Positions 26,386 through 35,702 of a stretch of 64,000 nucleotides of DNA are shown one piece after another; within the stretch, counting starts at the first letter, position 1; every line of letters starts with the position of its first letter. The notes under the pieces were generated by a model. It was not told where the DNA came from, ran no database searches, and saw only the letters and a program-made list of their open reading frames with translations. The DNA is from Rahnella variigena. Its GTDB lineage: Bacteria > Pseudomonadota > Gammaproteobacteria > Enterobacterales > Enterobacteriaceae. Position numbers and translations under genes: made by a program. Location: the NCBI RefSeq assembly GCF_003610915.1, contig NZ_NSDJ01000001.1, positions 1,240,001-1,304,000 of the forward strand, given 5' to 3'.

Positions 26386-27117
26386 TTACTCGTCTAGTTT
26401 CAGCGGCGGTAACTGACCAAAAATGCTCAGCAGGCCTTCGCCCCAGCCTTTGCGGATCATGTCGAAATACGGGTGCGTTTCGGTGATGCGGTGCTGTTGC
26501 GCGGCACTGAAGCTGTCGGTCGGATAGGTCATCACATCCAGCGGCAGGCCGACGGAAAGATTACTGCGCAGCGTCGAATCCATCGAAATCAGCGCACATT
26601 GCATCGCCTGATCCAGCGCGGTGTCGTAGCTCAGCACCCGATCGATAATCGGCTTGCCGTACTTACTTTCACCAATCTGGAAATACGGCGTGTCGTGTGT
26701 GGCTTCGATGAAATTCCCCTGCGGATAAATGTGGAACAGCCGCAGGCCTTCGCCCTTAATCTGGCCACCGAGCAGCAGGTTGCAGCTGAAATCCGTGTTG
26801 CCGCCCTGATTCGCGCCGCTGTCCCGTGCAATCACTTCACGTACCGTTTCACCCAGCAGGCTGGCGGCATCGTACAGCGACTTCACGTTCAGCAGGTTTT
26901 CCCGCTCATCGTCTAAGCAGCGGCGATGCAGCAGGCTGATAATGCTTTGTGTGGTCGCCAGATTTCCGGCGCTCTGGATCACCAGCACGCGTTCATCACT
27001 TTGATGAAAAACATGCAGTTTACGGAAGGTGGAAATATGGTCGACTCCGGCATTGGTGCGTGAGTCTGACACAAACACCAGGCCTGAGGACAAGCGCATG
27101 GCCACACAGTAAGTCAT
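26386..27117 (-). CDS. Anbu proteasome-like peptidase subunit
   Basis: A 243-residue Ntn-hydrolase of the Anbu (ancestral beta subunit) family, related to proteasome beta subunits and HslV. After Met removal Thr2 would be the N-terminal nucleophile; Asp18 (SDSRT) and Lys33 (FRKL) are the partners expected at proteasome positions 17 and 33. The late motif LPLDVMTYPTDSF is typical of Anbu. Structures of other Anbu proteins show open-ring or helical oligomers, and the substrate is not known. It is the last gene of the four-gene Anbu operon, 24 bases after the transglutaminase gene. Confidence 0.93.
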   Translation of the reverse strand: MTYCVAMRLSSGLVFVSDSRTNAGVDHISTFRKLHVFHQSDERVLVIQSAGNLATTQSIISLLHRRCLDDERENLLNVKSLYDAASLLGETVREVIARDSGANQGGNTDFSCNLLLGGQIKGEGLRLFHIYPQGNFIEATHDTPYFQIGESKYGKPIIDRVLSYDTALDQAMQCALISMDSTLRSNLSVGLPLDVMTYPTDSFSAAQQHRITETHPYFDMIRKGWGEGLLSIFGQLPPLKLDE

Positions 27118-27141
27118 AAAAATTTTCCTCAGGCGTCAGGT

Positions 27142-27936
27142 TTATTGTGGTACGTCGAGCATGGCAACGGCCGCGACAGTGCGCATGTCTTCGCTTCCTC
27201 CACCCAACCGGATACCACGGACCGGGCATGCATCAAGATAATCTATGCCGATAGCCAGTTTCAAATGCTGATTCGGTTTACAGGTGTTATTGGTGACATC
27301 AAAGCTCTGCCAGCGGTCATCCAGCCAGGCTTCCGCCCAGGCGTGCATGGCCACGTGTGTCGAATCTTCCGAATAAAGATAGCCGCTGACATAGCGCGCC
27401 GGAATGCCCAGACTGCGGCAACAGGCGAGGAACACGTGGGTGTGATCCTGACACACGCCGGTTTGTGCCGAAAACGCCTGAGAGGCGCTGTCTTTGACCG
27501 TGGTAGTGCCGGGGTTATAGGGCATTTTCAGCAGCAGTTCGCCCATCAGACTGCACAGACTTTCGTGCTGCGCCTGCGGACGGTAATAACGGCTGGCGAA
27601 ATCGCGGATCGCGCCGTCAGCCAGCGTCAGCGGGCTGGTGCGTAAAAATACCAGCGGCGAAAGATGCCCGCAGTTGTCATCCTCCGTATTGTCTTCAATC
27701 TCGACCACGCCGTTGGCGACGATGGTGATCGCCTGATGCGGCTGATCCAGTGTCAGGACATGCAACACATTGCCGTAGGCATCCAGCGTGCGGGTGGCAT
27801 ATTCCGGTAACGTCAGATCCCATGACAAAATCTTCTGATGGCTGGAATCCTGCGGCGTAAGGCGCAGGTATTGCGTGCTGTGTTTAACCTGCTGCGCATA
27901 GCTGTAATGCGTCTGATGCGTGACATTCAGTTTCAT
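27142..27936 (-). CDS. Transglutaminase-like protein of the Anbu operon
   Basis: A 264-residue protein with an N-terminal beta-rich domain (about 1-85, bacterial transglutaminase N-domain) and a papain-like transglutaminase core. The catalytic triad is visible: Cys in TGVCQDHTHVF (about 160), His in HVAMHAWAEAW (about 195) and Asp in SFDVTNN (about 210). Such proteins may act as peptidases or cross-linking enzymes. Its ATG shares one base with the stop of the alpha-E gene (TAATG), so translation is coupled. Confidence 0.92.
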   Translation of the reverse strand: MKLNVTHQTHYSYAQQVKHSTQYLRLTPQDSSHQKILSWDLTLPEYATRTLDAYGNVLHVLTLDQPHQAITIVANGVVEIEDNTEDDNCGHLSPLVFLRTSPLTLADGAIRDFASRYYRPQAQHESLCSLMGELLLKMPYNPGTTTVKDSASQAFSAQTGVCQDHTHVFLACCRSLGIPARYVSGYLYSEDSTHVAMHAWAEAWLDDRWQSFDVTNNTCKPNQHLKLAIGIDYLDACPVRGIRLGGGSEDMRTVAAVAMLDVPQ

Positions 27937-28877
27937 TATTGAGCCTCCAGATAGGTTTGATGAATGCTCTCAGCGATGGCATTGGTCTGGTCAAGGAATT
28001 GCATTAACCAGGGACTGAGGCCCATCTCAACAATTTCTTCCATTTCGGTGAAACGCAGCTGAGCGTGAAGGGTATGAACCCGGCGGCGGGGCAGATTACC
28101 CGCCGTGCCGCCGATTTCCTCCAGCTGTTCGGCCATAATTTCGATGCACGAAAGCAGTGAACGCGGTAACTCGCGGCGCAACACCAGCAGTTCGGCGATA
28201 TGCTTCTGGCTGAGTTGTTGCTTGTATAACGTGTGGAACGCTTCGCGGGCGCTGACGGCACGCAGTAATGTGTCCATCCGGTAGTATTCGCGCACCGGAT
28301 CTTCATCGGCATTCAGCAACTGATTTTTGGCATCAAGCAGGCGCGCGGTGCTGTCTGCGCGTTCCAGCATGGTGCCGAGGCGGATAAAGTTCATCGCATC
28401 ACTGCGCAGTAAGGTACCGAACATCGCGCCGCGAAACAGATGTGAGCGCTCCTTAACCCAGTCGAAGAAAGAGTCTGCACCGGCAGAACCGACGCCCTGA
28501 CGGCGGATCAGTTTCATCTCAATCCAGGTGGCATTGATGCTTTCCCAGACTTCAGACGACAGGCTGCCGCGCACGGCATGCGCATTGTTCCAGGCCATTT
28601 GCAGGCAACTGAAAATGCTGCTGTGGTTGAAACTGTCCAGTGCGAAAAAGTTGAGCAGATTGCTCATCGATTCCTGCGGATAGTGCTCACTGAATAACGT
28701 GCGGGTGCCGGTCATGGTCAGCGGTACCAGCAGATCATTGTTTTCATCGCGGGCGTTGACGTCTCGGATCGACATCATCGACAGCTTGTTGGTCACGTCC
28801 AGCAGGCGTGCGATATTTTCGGCGCGTTCCAGATAACGCGCCATCCAGTACAGTTCGCTGGCTGTTCTGCTTAGCAT
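27936..28877 (-). CDS. Alpha-E domain protein of the Anbu operon
   Basis: A 313-residue, almost wholly alpha-helical protein of the alpha-E family (DUF403), starting MLSRTASELYWMARYLERAENIAR, the family signature. No catalytic motif is visible. These proteins almost always accompany a DUF404/407 ATP-grasp protein and a transglutaminase, as here, and are predicted to assist a peptide-ligase step. It overlaps the ATP-grasp gene by 7 bases. Confidence 0.92.
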   Translation of the reverse strand: MLSRTASELYWMARYLERAENIARLLDVTNKLSMMSIRDVNARDENNDLLVPLTMTGTRTLFSEHYPQESMSNLLNFFALDSFNHSSIFSCLQMAWNNAHAVRGSLSSEVWESINATWIEMKLIRRQGVGSAGADSFFDWVKERSHLFRGAMFGTLLRSDAMNFIRLGTMLERADSTARLLDAKNQLLNADEDPVREYYRMDTLLRAVSAREAFHTLYKQQLSQKHIAELLVLRRELPRSLLSCIEIMAEQLEEIGGTAGNLPRRRVHTLHAQLRFTEMEEIVEMGLSPWLMQFLDQTNAIAESIHQTYLEAQ

Positions 28878-30322
28878 GCGTCATCCTCCGTTGGATTTTC
28901 TTCCAGCACCCAGGTGTCCTTGGTGCCGCCGCCCTGTGATGAGTTCACCACCAGCGAGCCTTCTGCCAGCGCCACGCGGGTTAAGCCGCCCGGTACCAGA
29001 CGGATTTCCGCGCCGGTCAGGGCAAAAGGCCGCAGGTCGATATGTCGCGGTGCCAGTCCGTTGCCGACAAACGTCGGGCAGGTGGAAAGCGCCAGTGTTT
29101 CCTGAGCGATGTAGTTTTCCGGGCGGGTACGCAGCAAATCGCGGAAGCGTTCAATTTCCGCTTTGCTGGCGGTCGGGCCAATCAGCATGCCGTAACCGCC
29201 TGCGCCATGAACCTCCTTCACCACCATTTTTTCCAGATTCGCCAGCACGAAAGACAGATCGCTTTCCTTGCGGCATTGCCAGGTCGGCACGTTATTGAGG
29301 ATCGGATTTTCCGCCAGATAGTAGCGGATCATCTCCGGCACATACGGGTAGATCGATTTGTCATCGGCTACGCCGGTGCCGATCGCATTCGCCAGCACCA
29401 CGCCACCGGACCGATAAACTGAAAGCAGGCCGGGAACGCCGAGCATGGAATCGGCGCGGAACGCCAGCGGATCGAGGAAGGCATCGTCGATACGCCGGTA
29501 AATCACGTCAATTTTGCAGGGGCCGGCGGTGGTGCGCATAAACACCGCGCCGTCTTTCACGAACAAATCGACGCTTTCCACCAGTTCAACGCCCATTTGC
29601 TGGGCGAGGAAACTGTGCTCGAAATAGGCACTGTTAAAGCGGCCTGGCGTCAGTACAACAACGGTCGGATCGTTGACCGGCGTGCTTTCGCGCAGGGTTT
29701 GCAGTAAGTGAGAAGGGTAACGGGACACCGGCGCAATACGTTGTTCGGCAAACAGTTCGGGGTATAACCGCATCATCATCTTGCGGTTTTCCATCATGTA
29801 CGACACGCCGGACGGCGTACGCAGGTTGTCTTCCAGCACGTAATATTTGCCATCGCCGCCGCGCACCATATCCGTTCCGGCAATGTGGGCGTAAGTATCG
29901 CGATGAAGATCAATGCCCTGCATGCACGGCTGATACTGATCGTTGGCCAGCACCTGTTCCGCCGGGACGATCCCTGCTTTGAGGATCTTCTGGTCGTGGT
30001 AAATATCATGCAGAAAAGCATTCAGCGCCTGAACCCGCTGGCAGATCCCGCGATCGAGCATTTGCCATTCGCTGGCCGGAATAATACGCGGCACGCTGTC
30101 GAACGGGATCAGCCGTTCCGCACCATCATCTTCGCCGTAAACGTTAAAGGTAATTCCCACCCGATGGAACAACAGCGCAGCTTCCTCTTTTTTGCGCTGG
30201 ACTGCCTGTTGATCAGCTTGCTGCAACCACTGCCAGTAGGCCTGATAATGGCTACGGTGCTTGCCATCCGCCATTAACATCTCATCAAAAAAGGGTGAAT
30301 CGGAAAGGTCAATCTTGATCAT
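28871..30322 (-). CDS. Circularly permuted ATP-grasp protein of the Anbu operon
   Basis: A 483-residue protein of the circularly permuted ATP-grasp family (DUF404/DUF407), with the typical segments DMVRGGDGKYYVLEDNLRTP, VVKEVHGAGGYGM and VNSSQGGGTKDTW. Family members are predicted to form amide bonds between carboxylates and amines. The ATG at 30322 is chosen because GAGG lies five bases upstream; an ATG one codon earlier and a farther in-frame start at 30370 have poorer spacing. First gene of the Anbu operon. Confidence 0.92.
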   Translation of the reverse strand: MIKIDLSDSPFFDEMLMADGKHRSHYQAYWQWLQQADQQAVQRKKEEAALLFHRVGITFNVYGEDDGAERLIPFDSVPRIIPASEWQMLDRGICQRVQALNAFLHDIYHDQKILKAGIVPAEQVLANDQYQPCMQGIDLHRDTYAHIAGTDMVRGGDGKYYVLEDNLRTPSGVSYMMENRKMMMRLYPELFAEQRIAPVSRYPSHLLQTLRESTPVNDPTVVVLTPGRFNSAYFEHSFLAQQMGVELVESVDLFVKDGAVFMRTTAGPCKIDVIYRRIDDAFLDPLAFRADSMLGVPGLLSVYRSGGVVLANAIGTGVADDKSIYPYVPEMIRYYLAENPILNNVPTWQCRKESDLSFVLANLEKMVVKEVHGAGGYGMLIGPTASKAEIERFRDLLRTRPENYIAQETLALSTCPTFVGNGLAPRHIDLRPFALTGAEIRLVPGGLTRVALAEGSLVVNSSQGGGTKDTWVLEENPTEDDAC

Positions 30323-30483
30323 CATCACCTCACAAACTGGACAGGCTGCAATTGAATCGTTCAATAACAATGAAGATCAGGCATAAAGTGTGCCAGCGTG
30401 CAAAACGGGCTGAAAATCGGGGGAAAACAGACGGGACTGCTTAATTATAGAGCGTGAAAGGGTTTCTTTGCCTGAAAATGGGG

Positions 30484-30509
30484 CAAAAAAAACCAGCCCG
30501 CAGGCTGGT
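30484..30509 (-). terminator. Terminator after ridA
   Basis: ACCAGCC and GGCTGGT (30492-30498, 30503-30509) form a tight hairpin followed on the minus strand by seven or eight U residues, 22 bases after the ridA stop. Confidence 0.92.
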
Positions 30510-30530
30510 CTGGTGCATGGCTGGCGCGAA

Positions 30531-30917
30531 TTAACGGCGGACGGCGATGGCTTCGATTTCGATTTTTACGTCTTTTGGCAGACGGGCAACTTCAACGCAG
30601 GAACGCGCCGGGAACGGAGCGTTGTGTTCAGTGAAGAACGCTTCGTACGTGGCGTTAACGGTGGCGAAGTCATTCAGATCTTTCACGAAAACGGTAGTTT
30701 TGACGATGTCTGAAACTTTCAGGCCAGCGGCTTCAACGATCGCCTGCACGTTTTGCAGTGACTGACGTGCCTGCGCAGCGATGTCGTCGGCGACAGCGCC
30801 GGTTTTAGGATCCACAGGGATCTGGCCGGAAGTGATGATCATGCTGCCCAGATCCACGCCCTGAACGTAAGGACCGATAGCGGCAGGGGCGTTTTCAGTG
30901 CTGATTTCGCGGGACAT
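30531..30917 (-). CDS. ridA: 2-iminobutanoate/2-iminopropanoate deaminase RidA
   Basis: The 128-residue protein is nearly identical to E. coli RidA. It hydrolyses reactive enamine/imine intermediates released by PLP enzymes such as threonine dehydratase. The catalytic Arg105 is in the ARSCVEVARLP motif. Cytoplasmic trimer by family. It follows pyrI by 55 bases in the same direction, as in E. coli. Confidence 0.97.
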   Translation of the reverse strand: MSREISTENAPAAIGPYVQGVDLGSMIITSGQIPVDPKTGAVADDIAAQARQSLQNVQAIVEAAGLKVSDIVKTTVFVKDLNDFATVNATYEAFFTEHNAPFPARSCVEVARLPKDVKIEIEAIAVRR

Positions 30918-30972
30918 AATGTCTCCTGATTTGAGTTAAGGTGAATAAAAAATTATCCCTCAGTATAAAGGG

Positions 30973-31437
30973 TTAATCATTGTTCAGCACCACCTGATGC
31001 TCAAACTCTTTCTCGCAGTATTTGCATTTCAGGTGCACTCCGTCCGCACGCTGCTTGACTGCAAAGCTGGAATCCACCGGTTCAAAACGGCTGATGCAGT
31101 TGCCGTTCGGGCAGCGCAGCACGCCGACAATACGGTCCGGCAGCGTCGGCATCAGCTTCTTCACCACGTCGTAATTGTCGATGCGGTTCACCGTCGCACG
31201 CGGGGCATATACCGCCAGCTGATTAACCTGTTCGTCGGTCAGGAAGGTGTTTTCGATTTTGATGATGTCTTTACGGCCGAGTTCGCCGGACGGCAGGTTC
31301 AGGCCGACGGTCACACGTTGTTCAGTCTGGGTAAACTTGAACAGAGACAGCAATTTAAACCCGACCTGTGCCGGAATATGGTCGATAACGGTACCGCATT
31401 TGATCGCTTCAACCTGAAGTTTATTGTCGTGCGTCAT
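30973..31437 (-). CDS. pyrI: Aspartate carbamoyltransferase regulatory chain PyrI
   Basis: The 154-residue regulatory subunit carries the allosteric nucleotide site (N-terminal domain) that binds CTP, UTP and ATP, and the zinc domain that contacts PyrB. Zinc ligands Cys109, Cys114, Cys138 and Cys141 are all at the E. coli positions. It begins 18 bases after the pyrB stop; the pair forms the 2(c3):3(r2) holoenzyme of pyrimidine synthesis. Confidence 0.97.
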   Translation of the reverse strand: MTHDNKLQVEAIKCGTVIDHIPAQVGFKLLSLFKFTQTEQRVTVGLNLPSGELGRKDIIKIENTFLTDEQVNQLAVYAPRATVNRIDNYDVVKKLMPTLPDRIVGVLRCPNGNCISRFEPVDSSFAVKQRADGVHLKCKYCEKEFEHQVVLNND

Positions 31438-31455
31438 AAAGTTTTCTCCTCAAGT

Positions 31456-32391
31456 TTACTGTGCAGTGTCTGCGTTCAGAACCAGCGCCAGCAAAGCCTG
31501 ACGCGCAAAAATCCCGTTTCCGGCCTGCTGGAAATACCAGGCGTATGGCGTCTTATCCACATCCGGCGTGATTTCATCGATACGCGGCAGCGGATGCAGT
31601 ACTTTCAGGTGCGGCTGAGCATTCGTCAGGTCGGCAGCGCGCAGCACAAACTGGGCTTTCACATTGGCATATTCCGACGGATCCAGACGCTCTTTCTGTA
31701 CGCGGGTCATGTACAGGATGTCGATTTCAGAAACCACTTCATCAATGCTGCTGTGCAGGCTGTATTCGATGCCTTTCTCTTCCAGCAGGCTCAGGATATA
31801 GCCCGGCATTGCCAGCGCATCCGGGGCGATAAAGTAGAAGCGGTTACCGTTAAATTTCGCCAGCGCCTGTGCCAGAGAATGCACCGTGCGGCCATATTTC
31901 AGGTCACCGACCATGGCGATTTTTATGTTGTCGAGACGTCCCTGCGTTTCCTGAATGGTGAACAAATCCAGCAGGGTTTGCGTCGGATGCTGGTTCGCAC
32001 CGTCCCCGGCGTTGAGCACCGGAATACCGCCGGAGAATTCGGTTGCGAGACGTGCCGCGCCTTCCTGCGGGTGACGCATCACAATCGCATCGACATACGT
32101 GCTGATGACCGAAATGGTGTCGGCCAGCGTCTCGCCTTTTTTACCCAGCGACGTGTTGCTGCTGTCGGAGAAACCGACCACCGAGGCACCCAGACGATGC
32201 ATTGAGGTTTCAAACGACAGGCGGGTGCGGGTTGAGGCTTCGAAGAAACAACTGGCGATCACTTTGTGTTTCAGCAATTCAGGCTGCGGGTTGGCTTTCA
32301 GGCTGGCAGCTGTATCGAGAACCAGCTCCAGCTCTTCGCGACTGAGATCGTTGATCGAAATGATGTCTTTCTGATACAGCGGATTGGCCAT
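31456..32391 (-). CDS. pyrB: Aspartate carbamoyltransferase catalytic chain PyrB
   Basis: Condenses carbamoyl phosphate and aspartate in the first committed step of pyrimidine synthesis. The 311-residue sequence follows E. coli PyrB ([19 protein letters not shown]). Carbamoyl-phosphate motif STRTRLSFE (about 53-61), HPTQTLLDL and VLHPLPR are present. The ATG at 32391 has AGGAGAATGACT before it; an in-frame start 13 codons upstream has no support. Expression is governed by the pyrL leader and attenuator upstream. Confidence 0.97.
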   Translation of the reverse strand: MANPLYQKDIISINDLSREELELVLDTAASLKANPQPELLKHKVIASCFFEASTRTRLSFETSMHRLGASVVGFSDSSNTSLGKKGETLADTISVISTYVDAIVMRHPQEGAARLATEFSGGIPVLNAGDGANQHPTQTLLDLFTIQETQGRLDNIKIAMVGDLKYGRTVHSLAQALAKFNGNRFYFIAPDALAMPGYILSLLEEKGIEYSLHSSIDEVVSEIDILYMTRVQKERLDPSEYANVKAQFVLRAADLTNAQPHLKVLHPLPRIDEITPDVDKTPYAWYFQQAGNGIFARQALLALVLNADTAQ

Positions 32392-32443
32392 AGTCATTCT
32401 CCTGTTCTTTACGCGTAAAAAGTGGGGCACTCAAATTCCGGAC

Positions 32444-32471
32444 AAAAAAAAGCCCCTCAATGAGGGGCTTT
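32444..32471 (-). terminator. pyrBI attenuator hairpin
   Basis: AAAGCCCCT and AGGGGCTTT (32449-32471) form the stem, followed on the minus strand by eight U residues and then pyrB. Its 5' arm contains the pyrL stop codon, so a ribosome close behind RNA polymerase prevents the hairpin: the UTP-sensing attenuation known for E. coli pyrBI. Confidence 0.92.
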
Positions 32472-32570
32472 CAATAAAACGGTAATACCACGGAAGAACA
32501 ACGGCAGCGGGCTGCCTGATGGCACGGCGTTTGGTCGATCATCTGAGCACAAAACGTGGCGATTGTTCAT
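32457..32570 (-). CDS. pyrL: pyrBI leader peptide
   Basis: A 37-codon frame from the ATG at 32570 (MNNRHVLCSD...) to a TGA at 32457-32459 inside the attenuator stem. GGGAGAACCC precedes the ATG. The sequence differs from E. coli PyrL (44 residues) but keeps the function-defining layout: a run of pyrimidine-rich codons (CTG CCG TTG TTC TTC) where polymerase pauses when UTP is low, and overlap with the terminator. Peptide sequence is presumably unimportant. Confidence 0.88.
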   Translation of the reverse strand: MNNRHVLCSDDRPNAVPSGSPLPLFFRGITVLLKAPH

Positions 32571-32636
32571 GGGTTCTCCCGGCAAATTGTGGCGCATTAT
32601 AGGCGGCTCACTGACGGCGTCAAGCGGAAAAATGGC

Positions 32637-33143
32637 CTAGGGCAAACGGTTGCTGCTGTGGTTTTCCTTTATCGCCAGTATCCGCCTGATTGTCCTGCAA
32701 ACTCTGTCCAGTGCTGTCGTTTCCCGTGGTGCTACCAGCACGGAAGTGCTCGACGCGATCACCCCGAGTACCTCCGGCAAACGGTGCTGATCGATAATCC
32801 GTCCCACGGCGCGGCCATAGCCCGACATGACATGGACCACCACAAACTGAGGGTTGTGATCCACATCGGTGACCATTTCGCTTACTGACCTCAGGGCATC
32901 AGGAACAAGCTGAGACTGCTCATTCAGGGCATAAATCTTTTTGCCTTTGGCATTCTGCACCTTCATCACACCCAGCGTTTTCAGTAATTGTGAAATGGTG
33001 GACTGGCCGATATTCCGGTATCCCGCCCGCTGGAATTCCTGCCGCAATTCTTCCTGTGATGAAAAACTCCGGCTGGCAATCAGCTGATGGCAGAGGATCA
33101 GTTGCTGGTGTTCTTTTTCAAGTGCAGACAACGTTCTTTTCAT
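32637..33143 (-). CDS. Second ArgR-type regulator linked to the arginine deiminase operon
   Basis: A 168-residue ArgR/AhrC-family protein: N-terminal winged helix (about 8-75, with QSTISQLLKTLGVMKV) and C-terminal hexamerisation and arginine-binding domain (about 85-155). The Asp pair of the arginine site is less clear than in housekeeping ArgR. Salmonella has a similar argR-like gene at this end of its arginine deiminase cluster. It follows the carrier gene in the same direction, 63 bases downstream, so it is probably co-transcribed and regulates the arc genes. Confidence 0.85.
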   Translation of the reverse strand: MKRTLSALEKEHQQLILCHQLIASRSFSSQEELRQEFQRAGYRNIGQSTISQLLKTLGVMKVQNAKGKKIYALNEQSQLVPDALRSVSEMVTDVDHNPQFVVVHVMSGYGRAVGRIIDQHRLPEVLGVIASSTSVLVAPRETTALDRVCRTIRRILAIKENHSSNRLP

Positions 33144-33205
33144 GGTTATATTCCCGGTAAATAAAAGGACGTCAACATGGCAAAAAAATCATTTTCTACA
33201 AAGAC

Positions 33206-34609
33206 TTAAATCAAAGAACCGAGACTTAACGCTAACATCAGTAATACCAGTAATATCCCCAGTAAAGGTGCGACCCATTTCAGCCAGCGGACATAAGGCA
33301 CCCGCGCGATGGCCAGACCCCCCATCACCACGGCGGAGGTCGGTGTGACCAGATTGACCAGGCCGGATGCGGACTGATACGCAGTGACCACCAGTTCACG
33401 GCCGATATGCGCGAAATCGGCCAGCGGCGCCATAATCGGCATGGTCATCACCGCCAGACCGGAAGAAGAGGGCACCAGAAAGGACAGCACTACTTCGAGC
33501 AGGAACATGACGTTGATGAAGATCACGTTGGATAATCCGGAAACGATGCCTTCGGCGCTGTGCAAAATAGTGTGGGTAATCATTCCGTTGTCCATGATCA
33601 CCACAATGCCACGGGCAATACCGATGATCAGCGCCACGCCGAGCAGGTCGCGTGCGCCATCGATAAAGGTGGAAGTCAGCTCCTCTTCACTCATCCGCGC
33701 AACCAGCCCCACCAGGATCGCCGCAGCCAGGAAAACGCCGGAGATTTCCCCCATCCACCAGCCTTTTACCGATACGCCATAAATCATCACCACAAAAGCC
33801 AGTGCGAAGATCAGCAGGATGATTTTGCGCACGCCGGTAAAGGGCAGCAGTTCATCGCTGCGGTTTCCGAGAAAGTGGGCGCGGTTGCTTTCCTGCTGAT
33901 CCGCCACGATGGAGAGTGAGGGATCGCGGCGCACTTTACGGGCATAGCGCATTACCCAGATCACGCAGATCAGCCAGCCGACGATCAGGATCGCCACGCG
34001 CAGGCCGATCCCGCTGGTGAAGGGGATCCCGGCGGCGTTGGCGGCAATTACCGTCGCAAAAGGATTGATCGTCGAACCGAGCGTGCCGATGCCTGCACCG
34101 AGCAGCACGGTAGCCGCAGCCACCAGCGGATCGAAACGTGCCGCCATCATCACCGGCACCAGCAGGGTATAAAACGGCAATGACTCTTCGGCCATGCCGT
34201 AAATGGTGCCTCCGGCGGCGAACAGTGCCATCAGAATGGGGATCATCCACTCTTCTTTGCCCTTCAGCCGGACGGTAACCCGCTCTATTCCGGCGTCGAT
34301 GGCTCCGGTTTTGGTCACGATGCCCAGAAAACCGCCGATGATCAGAATAAATAAGGCGACATCAATCGCGCCGGCCTGACCGGTGGTGTGGTTGTACAGG
34401 CCATCAATGGGCGCGAGGAAAATATCCACCAGCCCCTGCGGATTGCCGGTCACGGCGTGATAGGTGCCTGAGACGGGGACTTCTTTACCCAGTCCGGCAT
34501 TCATCGCCATGTCGTACTGACCGGCGGGGATAATCCAGCTCAGGCCTGCAACCAGCGCGATAAGCACAAATAAAATGGTGTAGGCAGAAGGGAATTTGAA
34601 TGTACGCAT
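33206..34609 (-). CDS. YfcC-family carrier, probable arginine/ornithine exchanger of the arc operon
   Basis: A 467-residue membrane protein with about 12 segments. It belongs to the YfcC/DcuC-type family (start FKFPSAYTILFVLIALVAGL, motif GMAEESLPFYTLLVPVM, late motif LVPSSSGLAVMTMPIMAPL). It is not ArcD of the APC family; members of this family in arginine deiminase operons are called ArcD2-like and are predicted to exchange arginine for ornithine. Function is inferred from context between the argR-like gene and the catabolic carbamoyltransferase gene. Confidence 0.85.
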   Translation of the reverse strand: MRTFKFPSAYTILFVLIALVAGLSWIIPAGQYDMAMNAGLGKEVPVSGTYHAVTGNPQGLVDIFLAPIDGLYNHTTGQAGAIDVALFILIIGGFLGIVTKTGAIDAGIERVTVRLKGKEEWMIPILMALFAAGGTIYGMAEESLPFYTLLVPVMMAARFDPLVAAATVLLGAGIGTLGSTINPFATVIAANAAGIPFTSGIGLRVAILIVGWLICVIWVMRYARKVRRDPSLSIVADQQESNRAHFLGNRSDELLPFTGVRKIILLIFALAFVVMIYGVSVKGWWMGEISGVFLAAAILVGLVARMSEEELTSTFIDGARDLLGVALIIGIARGIVVIMDNGMITHTILHSAEGIVSGLSNVIFINVMFLLEVVLSFLVPSSSGLAVMTMPIMAPLADFAHIGRELVVTAYQSASGLVNLVTPTSAVVMGGLAIARVPYVRWLKWVAPLLGILLVLLMLALSLGSLI

Positions 34610-34661
34610 AAACGTAATCCTTAAAGAAGGCGTGAAGGCAAAACGCCTTCACGCAAGGGGC

Positions 34662-35669
34662 TTAGTCGTCGCCAAGCGTGGCGACCATGACCGCTTTTAT
34701 GGTGTGCATACGGTTTTCGGCTTCATCAAAAACGATGGAATGCGGGGACTCAAAAACGTCATCCGTCACTTCCAGCCCTTTCATGCCGTAAGCGATTTCC
34801 AGCTCCTTTCCGAGCGTGGTTTCTTCGTTATGGAAAGCGGGCAGGCAGTGCATAAATTTGACGTCAGGATTGCCGGTGGCGTTAAGCACCGCGGCGTTAA
34901 CCTGATACGGGGTCATCAGGCTGATACGTTCTGCCCAGGCGGTTTTGGCTTCGCCCATCGACACCCAGACATCGGTATAAAGAAAATCGACGCCCTGTAC
35001 ACCTTCATCAACGTGTTCTGTCAGCAGGATCCTTGCGCCGGTAGTGCGGGCAATATCGCGGCAGACAGCGACCAGCGTCTCTTCCGGCCAGAAGGATTTT
35101 GGCGCGACCAGACGGATGTCCATCCCCATTTTCGCCGCGCCGACCATCAGGGAATTCCCCATATTGTTTCGGGCATCGCCCAGATAAGCGAAGCTGATCT
35201 GACTGAGTTCTTTGCCCGGCGAGTGTTCAAGCATGGTCATCAGGTCGGCCAGGATTTGGGTCGGATGAAACTCATCGGTCAGCCCGTTCCATACCGGTAC
35301 GCCGGAGAATTCCGCCAGCTCTTCCACAATCTTCTGCGCAAACCCCCGGTATTCGATGCCGTCGTACATTCTGCCCAGCACACGCGCGGTATCTTTCATC
35401 GACTCCTTGTGTCCGATCTGGCTGCCGCCAGGGCCGAGATAGGTCACGTGTGCGCCCTGATCAAACGCGGCGACTTCAAACGCACAGCGGGTGCGGGTGG
35501 AGGTTTTCTCAAAAATCAGCGCAATATTTTTTCCGCGCAGGCAGGGGCGTTCCTGTCCTGTTTTCTTATCGTTTTTCAGCGCCAGCGCCAGGGTGATCAG
35601 TTGCTGAATTTCTTCCGGCGTGAAATCAAGAAGCTTAAGGAAATGACGGTTTTTCAATGTAGTAGTCAT
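34662..35669 (-). CDS. arcB: Ornithine carbamoyltransferase, catabolic (arginine deiminase pathway)
   Basis: A 335-residue ornithine carbamoyltransferase with STRTR at 57-61, the HPTQ motif and the ornithine-site motif HCLPAFH. Within the arginine deiminase operon it would run in the catabolic direction, splitting citrulline into ornithine and carbamoyl phosphate. It is clearly paralogous to argI at 41001-42008 (roughly 70 percent alike over the first 150 residues by eye), so the assignment of catabolic role rests on operon context between arcC and the carrier. Confidence 0.9.
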   Translation of the reverse strand: MTTTLKNRHFLKLLDFTPEEIQQLITLALALKNDKKTGQERPCLRGKNIALIFEKTSTRTRCAFEVAAFDQGAHVTYLGPGGSQIGHKESMKDTARVLGRMYDGIEYRGFAQKIVEELAEFSGVPVWNGLTDEFHPTQILADLMTMLEHSPGKELSQISFAYLGDARNNMGNSLMVGAAKMGMDIRLVAPKSFWPEETLVAVCRDIARTTGARILLTEHVDEGVQGVDFLYTDVWVSMGEAKTAWAERISLMTPYQVNAAVLNATGNPDVKFMHCLPAFHNEETTLGKELEIAYGMKGLEVTDDVFESPHSIVFDEAENRMHTIKAVMVATLGDD

Positions 35670-35702
35670 AAAATCATCCTGAAATAATGAAATGGGAGCG
35701 GG

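Noticed and set aside
34596..35687. Plus-strand frame of 363 codons opposite the catabolic carbamoyltransferase gene
   Set aside because: A mirror frame of a clear coding gene; the same artefact appears opposite argI, pyrB, uxaC and uxaB.
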